In this document: positions 55,242 to 64,000 of the stretch, piece after piece | Layout of the letters: each line of letters starts with the position of its first letter | Numbering within the stretch: position 1 is the stretch's first letter | Assembly: GCF_035083965.1 (NCBI RefSeq) | Contig: NC_089724.1 | Span: forward strand, 30,526,435-30,590,434 | Length of the DNA stretch: 64,000 bases | Reading direction: 5' to 3' | DNA from: Branchiostoma lanceolatum | Lineage: Eukaryota; Chordata; Leptocardii; Amphioxiformes; Branchiostomatidae | The notes under the pieces: model-generated | Told to the model about the DNA's origin: nothing | Databases searched by the model: none | Seen by the model: only the letters and a program-made list of their open reading frames with translations | Position numbers and translations under genes: made by a program

Positions 55242-58200
55242 GAATACACCCGATCTCGTTCGATCTCGGAAGTTAAGCAACGTCGAGTCCGGTCAGTACT
55301 TGGATGGGAGACCGCCTGGGAACACCGGATGCTGTAGGCATCTCTTTTTATTTTTTTTTTCCTGTCAATCATTCCATTTTTTTTCTATAAGTAGCCTAAC
55401 AAAACTGTAGCTTTCGCCTACGGCCATATCACGTTGAATACACCCGATCTCGTTCGATCTCGGAAGTTAAGCAACGTCGAGTCCGGTCAGTACTTGGATG
55501 GGAGACCGCCTGGGAACACCGGATGCTGTAGGCATCTCTTTTTATTTTTTTTTTCCTGTCAATCATTCCATTTTTTTTCTATAAGTAGCCTAACAAAACT
55601 GTAGCTTTCGCCTACGGCCATATCACGTTGAATACACCCGATCTCGTTCGATCTCGGAAGTTAAGCAACGTCGAGTCCGGTCAGTACTTGGATGGGAGAC
55701 CGCCTGGGAACACCGGATGCTGTAGGCATCTCTTTTTATTTTTTTTTTCCTGTCAATCATTCCATTTTTTTTCTATAAGTAGCCTAACAAAACTGTAGCT
55801 TTCGCCTACGGCCATATCACGTTGAATACACCCGATCTCGTTCGATCTCGGAAGTTAAGCAACGTCGAGTCCGGTCAGTACTTGGATGGGAGACCGCCTG
55901 GGAACACCGGATGCTGTAGGCATCTCTTTTTATTTTTTTTTTCCTGTCAATCATTCCATTTTTTTTCTATAAGTAGCCTAACAAAACTGTAGCTTTCGCC
56001 TACGGCCATATCACGTTGAATACACCCGATCTCGTTCGATCTCGGAAGTTAAGCAACGTCGAGTCCGGTCAGTACTTGGATGGGAGACCGCCTGGGAACA
56101 CCGGATGCTGTAGGCATCTCTTTTTATTTTTTTTTTCCTGTCAATCATTCCATTTTTTTTCTATAAGTAGCCTAACAAAACTGTAGCTTTCGCCTACGGC
56201 CATATCACGTTGAATACACCCGATCTCGTTCGATCTCGGAAGTTAAGCAACGTCGAGTCCGGTCAGTACTTGGATGGGAGACCGCCTGGGAACACCGGAT
56301 GCTGTAGGCATCTCTTTTTATTTTTTTTTTCCTGTCAATCATTCCATTTTTTTTCTATAAGTAGCCTAACAAAACTGTAGCTTTCGCCTACGGCCATATC
56401 ACGTTGAATACACCCGATCTCGTTCGATCTCGGAAGTTAAGCAACGTCGAGTCCGGTCAGTACTTGGATGGGAGACCGCCTGGGAACACCGGATGCTGTA
56501 GGCATCTCTTTTTATTTTTTTTTTCCTGTCAATCATTCCATTTTTTTTCTATAAGTAGCCTAACAAAACTGTAGCTTTCGCCTACGGCCATATCACGTTG
56601 AATACACCCGATCTCGTTCGATCTCGGAAGTTAAGCAACGTCGAGTCCGGTCAGTACTTGGATGGGAGACCGCCTGGGAACACCGGATGCTGTAGGCATC
56701 TCTTTTTATTTTTTTTTTCCTGTCAATCATTCCATTTTTTTTCTATAAGTAGCCTAACAAAACTGTAGCTTTCGCCTACGGCCATATCACGTTGAATACA
56801 CCCGATCTCGTTCGATCTCGGAAGTTAAGCAACGTCGAGTCCGGTCAGTACTTGGATGGGAGACCGCCTGGGAACACCGGATGCTGTAGGCATCTCTTTT
56901 TATTTTTTTTTTCCTGTCAATCATTCCATTTTTTTTCTATAAGTAGCCTAACAAAACTGTAGCTTTCGCCTACGGCCATATCACGTTGAATACACCCGAT
57001 CTCGTTCGATCTCGGAAGTTAAGCAACGTCGAGTCCGGTCAGTACTTGGATGGGAGACCGCCTGGGAACACCGGATGCTGTAGGCATCTCTTTTTATTTT
57101 TTTTTTCCTGTCAATCATTCCATTTTTTTTCTATAAGTAGCCTAACAAAACTGTAGCTTTCGCCTACGGCCATATCACGTTGAATACACCCGATCTCGTT
57201 CGATCTCGGAAGTTAAGCAACGTCGAGTCCGGTCAGTACTTGGATGGGAGACCGCCTGGGAACACCGGATGCTGTAGGCATCTCTTTTTATTTTTTTTTT
57301 CCTGTCAATCATTCCATTTTTTTTCTATAAGTAGCCTAACAAAACTGTAGCTTTCGCCTACGGCCATATCACGTTGAATACACCCGATCTCGTTCGATCT
57401 CGGAAGTTAAGCAACGTCGAGTCCGGTCAGTACTTGGATGGGAGACCGCCTGGGAACACCGGATGCTGTAGGCATCTCTTTTTATTTTTTTTTTCCTGTC
57501 AATCATTCCATTTTTTTTCTATAAGTAGCCTAACAAAACTGTAGCTTTCGCCTACGGCCATATCACGTTGAATACACCCGATCTCGTTCGATCTCGGAAG
57601 TTAAGCAACGTCGAGTCCGGTCAGTACTTGGATGGGAGACCGCCTGGGAACACCGGATGCTGTAGGCATCTCTTTTTATTTTTTTTTTCCTGTCAATCAT
57701 TCCATTTTTTTTCTATAAGTAGCCTAACAAAACTGTAGCTTTCGCCTACGGCCATATCACGTTGAATACACCCGATCTCGTTCGATCTCGGAAGTTAAGC
57801 AACGTCGAGTCCGGTCAGTACTTGGATGGGAGACCGCCTGGGAACACCGGATGCTGTAGGCATCTCTTTTTATTTTTTTTTTCCTGTCAATCATTCCATT
57901 TTTTTTTCTATAAGTAGCCTAACAAAACTGTAGCTTTCGCCTACGGCCATATCACGTTGAATACACCCGATCTCGTTCGATCTCGGAAGTTAAGCAACGT
58001 CGAGTCCGGTCAGTACTTGGATGGGAGACCGCCTGGGAACACCGGATGCTGTAGGCATCTCTTTTTATTTTTTTTTTCCTGTCAATCATTCCATTTTTTT
58101 TCTATAAGTAGCCTAACAAAACTGTAGCTTTCGCCTACGGCCATATCACGTTGAATACACCCGATCTCGTTCGATCTCGGAAGTTAAGCAACGTCGAGTC

Positions 58201-61200
58201 CGGTCAGTACTTGGATGGGAGACCGCCTGGGAACACCGGATGCTGTAGGCATCTCTTTTTATTTTTTTTTTCCTGTCAATCATTCCATTTTTTTTCTATA
58301 AGTAGCCTAACAAAACTGTAGCTTTCGCCTACGGCCATATCACGTTGAATACACCCGATCTCGTTCGATCTCGGAAGTTAAGCAACGTCGAGTCCGGTCA
58401 GTACTTGGATGGGAGACCGCCTGGGAACACCGGATGCTGTAGGCATCTCTTTTTATTTTTTTTTTCCTGTCAATCATTCCATTTTTTTTCTATAAGTAGC
58501 CTAACAAAACTGTAGCTTTCGCCTACGGCCATATCACGTTGAATACACCCGATCTCGTTCGATCTCGGAAGTTAAGCAACGTCGAGTCCGGTCAGTACTT
58601 GGATGGGAGACCGCCTGGGAACACCGGATGCTGTAGGCATCTCTTTTTATTTTTTTTTTCCTGTCAATCATTCCATTTTTTTTCTATAAGTAGCCTAACA
58701 AAACTGTAGCTTTCGCCTACGGCCATATCACGTTGAATACACCCGATCTCGTTCGATCTCGGAAGTTAAGCAACGTCGAGTCCGGTCAGTACTTGGATGG
58801 GAGACCGCCTGGGAACACCGGATGCTGTAGGCATCTCTTTTTATTTTTTTTTTCCTGTCAATCATTCCATTTTTTTTCTATAAGTAGCCTAACAAAACTG
58901 TAGCTTTCGCCTACGGCCATATCACGTTGAATACACCCGATCTCGTTCGATCTCGGAAGTTAAGCAACGTCGAGTCCGGTCAGTACTTGGATGGGAGACC
59001 GCCTGGGAACACCGGATGCTGTAGGCATCTCTTTTTATTTTTTTTTTCCTGTCAATCATTCCATTTTTTTTCTATAAGTAGCCTAACAAAACTGTAGCTT
59101 TCGCCTACGGCCATATCACGTTGAATACACCCGATCTCGTTCGATCTCGGAAGTTAAGCAACGTCGAGTCCGGTCAGTACTTGGATGGGAGACCGCCTGG
59201 GAACACCGGATGCTGTAGGCATCTCTTTTTATTTTTTTTTTCCTGTCAATCATTCCATTTTTTTTCTATAAGTAGCCTAACAAAACTGTAGCTTTCGCCT
59301 ACGGCCATATCACGTTGAATACACCCGATCTCGTTCGATCTCGGAAGTTAAGCAACGTCGAGTCCGGTCAGTACTTGGATGGGAGACCGCCTGGGAACAC
59401 CGGATGCTGTAGGCATCTCTTTTTATTTTTTTTTTCCTGTCAATCATTCCATTTTTTTTCTATAAGTAGCCTAACAAAACTGTAGCTTTCGCCTACGGCC
59501 ATATCACGTTGAATACACCCGATCTCGTTCGATCTCGGAAGTTAAGCAACGTCGAGTCCGGTCAGTACTTGGATGGGAGACCGCCTGGGAACACCGGATG
59601 CTGTAGGCATCTCTTTTTATTTTTTTTTTCCTGTCAATCATTCCATTTTTTTTCTATAAGTAGCCTAACAAAACTGTAGCTTTCGCCTACGGCCATATCA
59701 CGTTGAATACACCCGATCTCGTTCGATCTCGGAAGTTAAGCAACGTCGAGTCCGGTCAGTACTTGGATGGGAGACCGCCTGGGAACACCGGATGCTGTAG
59801 GCATCTCTTTTTATTTTTTTTTTCCTGTCAATCATTCATTTTTTTTCTATAAGTAGCCTAACAAAACTGTAGCTTTCGCCTACGGCCATATCACGTTGAA
59901 TACACCCGATCTCGTTCGATCTCGGAAGTTAAGCAACGTCGAGTCCGGTCAGTACTTGGATGGGAGACCGCCTGGGAACACCGGATGCTGTAGGCATCTC
60001 TTTTTATTTTTTTTTTCCTGTCAATCATTCCATTTTTTTTCTATAAGTAGCCTAACAAAACTGTAGCTTTCGCCTACGGCCATATCACGTTGAATACACC
60101 CGATCTCGTTCGATCTCGGAAGTTAAGCAACGTCGAGTCCGGTCAGTACTTGGATGGGAGACCGCCTGGGAACACCGGATGCTGTAGGCATCTCTTTTTA
60201 TTTTTTTTTTCCTGTCAATCATTCCATTTTTTTTCTATAAGTAGCCTAACAAAACTGTAGCTTTCGCCTACGGCCATATCACGTTGAATACACCCGATCT
60301 CGTTCGATCTCGGAAGTTAAGCAACGTCGAGTCCGGTCAGTACTTGGATGGGAGACCGCCTGGGAACACCGGATGCTGTAGGCATCTCTTTTTATTTTTT
60401 TTTTCCTGTCAATCATTCCATTTTTTTTCTATAAGTAGCCTAACAAAACTGTAGCTTTCGCCTACGGCCATATCACGTTGAATACACCCGATCTCGTTCG
60501 ATCTCGGAAGTTAAGCAACGTCGAGTCCGGTCAGTACTTGGATGGGAGACCGCCTGGGAACACCGGATGCTGTAGGCATCTCTTTTTATTTTTTTTTTCC
60601 TGTCAATCATTCCATTTTTTTTCTATAAGTAGCCTAACAAAACTGTAGCTTTCGCCTACGGCCATATCACGTTGAATACACCCGATCTCGTTCGATCTCG
60701 GAAGTTAAGCAACGTCGAGTCCGGTCAGTACTTGGATGGGAGACCGCCTGGGAACACCGGATGCTGTAGGCATCTCTTTTTATTTTTTTTTTCCTGTCAA
60801 TCATTCCATTTTTTTTCTATAAGTAGCCTAACAAAACTGTAGCTTTCGCCTACGGCCATATCACGTTGAATACACCCGATCTCGTTCGATCTCGGAAGTT
60901 AAGCAACGTCGAGTCCGGTCAGTACTTGGATGGGAGACCGCCTGGGAACACCGGATGCTGTAGGCATCTCTTTTTATTTTTTTTTTCCTGTCAATCATTC
61001 CATTTTTTTTCTATAAGTAGCCTAACAAAACTGTAGCTTTCGCCTACGGCCATATCACGTTGAATACACCCGATCTCGTTCGATCTCGGAAGTTAAGCAA
61101 CGTCGAGTCCGGTCAGTACTTGGATGGGAGACCGCCTGGGAACACCGGATGCTGTAGGCATCTCTTTTTATTTTTTTTTTTCCTGTCAATCATTCCATTT

Positions 61201-64000
61201 TTTTTCTATAAGTAGCCTAACAAAACTGTAGCTTTCGCCTACGGCCATATCACGTTGAATACACCCGATCTCGTTCGATCTCGGAAGTTAAGCAACGTCG
61301 AGTCCGGTCAGTACTTGGATGGGAGACCGCCTGGGAACACCGGATGCTGTAGCATCTCTTTTTATTTTTTTTTTTCCTGTCAATCATTCCATTTTTTTTC
61401 TATAAGTAGCCTAACAAACTGTAGCTTTCGCCTACGGCCATATCACGTTGAATACACCCGATCTCGTTCGATCTCGGAAGTTAAGCAACGTCGAGTCGGT
61501 CAGTACTTGGATGGGAGACCGCCTGGGAACACCGGATGCTGTAGGCATCTCTTTTTATTTTTTTTTTCCTGTCAATCATTCCATTTTTTTTTCTATAAGT
61601 AGCCTAACAAAACTGTAGCTTTCGCCTACGGCCATATCACGTTGAATACACCCGATCTCGTTCGATCTCGGAAGTTAAGCAACGTCGAGTCCGGTCAGTA
61701 CTTGGATGGGAGACCGCCTGGGAACACCGGATGCTGTAGCATCTCTTTTTATTTTTTTTTTCCTGTCAATCATTCCATTTTTTTTCTATAAGTAGCCTAA
61801 CAAAACTGTAGCTTTCGCCTACGGCCATATCACGTTGAATACACCCGATCTCGTTCGATCTCGGAGTTAAGCAACGTCGAGTCCGGTCAGTACTTGGATG
61901 GGAGACCGCCTGGGAACACCGGATGCTAACATCACTAAGTATAGTTATTTTTTTTTTCCTGTCAATCATTCCATTTTTTTTCTATAAGTAGCCTAACAAA
62001 ACTGTAGCTTTCGCCTACGGCCATATCACGTTGAATACACCCGATCTCGTTCGATCTCGGAAGTTAAGCAACGTCGAGTCCGGTCAGTACTTGGATGGGA
62101 GACCGCCTGGGAACACCGGATGCTGTAGGCATCTCTTTTTATTTTTTTTTTCCTGTCAATCATTCCATTTTTTTTCTATAAGTAGCCTAACAAAACTGTA
62201 GCTTTCGCCTACGGCCATATCACGTTGAATACACCCGATCTCGTTCGATCTCGGAAGTTAAGCAACGTCGAGTCCGGTCAGTACTTGGATGGGAGACCGC
62301 CTGGGAACACCGGATGCTGTAGGCATCTCTTTTTATTTTTTTTTTCCTGTCAATCATTCCATTTTTTTTCTATAAGTAGCCTAACAAAACTGTAGCTTTC
62401 GCCTACGGCCATATCACGTTGAATACACCCGATCTCGTTCGATCTCGGAAGTTAAGCAACGTCGAGTCCGGTCAGTACTTGGATGGGAGACCGCCTGGGA
62501 ACACCGGATGCTGTAGGCATCTCTTTTTATTTTTTTTTTCCTGTCAATCATTCCATTTTTTTTCTATAAGTAGCCTAACAAAACTGTAGCTTTCGCCTAC
62601 GGCCATATCACGTTGAATACACCCGATCTCGTTCGATCTCGGAAGTTAAGCAACGTCGAGTCCGGTCAGTACTTGGATGGGAGACCGCCTGGGAACACCG
62701 GATGCTGTAGGCATCTCTTTTTATTTTTTTTTTCCTGTCAATCATTCCATTTTTTTTCTATAAGTAGCCTAACAAAACTGTAGCTTTCGCCTACGGCCAT
62801 ATCACGTTGAATACACCCGATCTCGTTCGATCTCGGAAGTTAAGCAACGTCGAGTCCGGTCAGTACTTGGATGGGAGACCGCCTGGAACACCGGATGCTG
62901 TAGGCATCTCTTTTATTTTTTTTTTCCTGTCAATCATTCCATTTTTTTTCTATAAGTAGCCTAACAAAACTGTAGCTTTCGCCTACGGCCATATCACGTT
63001 GAATACACCCGATCTCGTTCGATCTCGGAAGTTAAGCAACGTCGAGTCCGGTCAGTACTTGGATGGGAGACCGCCTGGGAACACCGGATGCTGTAGGCAT
63101 CTCTTTTTATTTTTTTTTTCCTGTCAATCATTCCATTTTTTTTCTATAAGTAGCCTAACAAAACTGTAGCTTTCGCCTACGGCCATATCACGTTGAATAC
63201 ACCCGATCTCGTTCGATCTCGGAAGTTAAGCAACGTCGAGTCCGGTCAGTACTTGGATGGGAGACCGCCTGGGAACACCGGATGCTGTAGGCATCTCTTT
63301 TTATTTTTTTTTTCCTGTCAATCATTCCATTTTTTTTCTATAAGTAGCCTAACAAAACTGTAGCTTTCGCCTACGGCCATATCACGTTGAATACACCCGA
63401 TCTCGTTCGATCTCGGAAGTTAAGCAACGTCGAGTCCGGTCAGTACTTGGATGGGAGACCGCCTGGGAACACCGGATGCTGTAGGCATCTCTTTTTATTT
63501 TTTTTTTCCTGTCAATCATTCCATTTTTTTTCTATAAGTAGCCTAACAAAACTGTAGCTTTCGCCTACGGCCATATCACGTTGAATACACCCGATCTCGT
63601 TCGATCTCGGAAGTTAAGCAACGTCGAGTCCGGTCAGTACTTGGATGGGAGACCGCCTGGGAACACCGGATGCTGTAGGCATCTCTTTTTATTTTTTTTT
63701 TCCTGTCAATCATTCCATTTTTTTTCTATAAGTAGCCTAACAAAACTGTAGCTTTCGCCTACGGCCATATCACGTTGAATACACCCGATCTCGTTCGATC
63801 TCGGAAGTTAAGCAACGTCGAGTCCGGTCAGTACTTGGATGGGAGACCGCCTGGGAACACCGGATGCTGTAGGCATCTCTTTTTATTTTTTTTTTCCTGT
63901 CAATCATTCCATTTTTTTTCTATAAGTAGCCTAACAAAACTGTAGCTTTCGCCTACGGCCATATCACGTTGAATACACCCGATCTCGTTCGATCTCGGAA
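55242..64000 (+). rRNA. Tandem 5S rDNA array on the plus strand (44 complete copies)
   Basis: Starts with 5S base 21 (55242-55341 is the rest of a copy), then gene starts at 55416, 55610 and so on to 63951; 44 complete copies and a last one cut by the window end. The period is 194 bp almost throughout. A cluster of single-base indels lies at about 61150-61950 and a few at 59837 and 62880. Confidence 0.97.
61817..61945 (+). pseudogene. Variant 5S copy with replaced 3' end
   Basis: This copy lacks one A in box A (CGGAGTTAAGC) and after GGATGCT continues AACATCACTAAGTATAG instead of the normal GTAGGCATCTC, so helix I cannot form and the first T run is gone. It is the only copy in the array with a substituted block rather than a single-base indel. 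Confidence 0.75.

Noticed and set aside
52940-55372. Open reading frames within the 5S arrays
   Set aside because: They arise from reading the 5S repeat and its T/A runs; frames change with each one-base indel and appear only where sequence errors occur.
37641-64000. CRISPR-like array of regular repeats
   Set aside because: Period 194 bp with the whole unit conserved, including a complete 5S gene; no variable spacers. It is tandem rDNA in a eukaryote.

Overview
The window looks like invertebrate chordate DNA, most likely amphioxus (Branchiostoma). The support is a chordate-type 5S rRNA in tandem repeats, an intron-rich gene for a secreted protein mixing metalloprotease, CUB, kringle, WSC and C-type lectin modules, and dense small palindromic DNA transposons, CR1-like LINE ends and tRNA-derived SINEs. 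The species is inferred from content; no search was run. Layout: 1-861 is a plus-strand tandem 5S rDNA array (194-bp unit), ended by a 100-N gap (862-961). 962-37640 is single-copy DNA plus dispersed repeats. 37641-55141 is a minus-strand 5S array (90 copies plus one cut by the gap). After a second 100-N gap (55142-55241), a plus-strand 5S array runs to the window end (44 full copies and two partial ones). The first piece stops after 5S base 20 and the third resumes at base 21, so both gaps look like scaffolding joins around a contig inserted into one continuous array. The main gene is on the minus strand, 28935 down to 13306. I could join 20 exons with consistent intron phases into an 846-residue secreted protein: signal peptide, acidic propeptide, M12B/reprolysin-like zinc protease (HEIGHEFRNGH), C-terminal part of a CUB domain, a Cys-rich chitin-binding-like module, kringle, WSC and a C-type lectin domain. 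A second lectin exon pair with the same phases and its own stop lies downstream (6709-5620) and may be an alternative 3' end. A divergent plus-strand gene (32935-35660) has an N-terminal C2-like domain, four phase-1 exons that look like internal duplicates with low-complexity acidic sequence, and a helical C-terminal domain reached only through an apparent one-base frameshift. The 4 kb between the two gene starts holds tandem repeats and hairpin elements. Mobile DNA has shaped the main gene: one exon seems to use a splice acceptor inside a MITE end, another has a broken second copy from a partial tandem duplication, and the intron where the first half of the CUB domain is expected holds a LINE end and a hAT-like element. 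Two copies of a repeat carry a hammerhead-ribozyme-like core with a compensated base-pair change.
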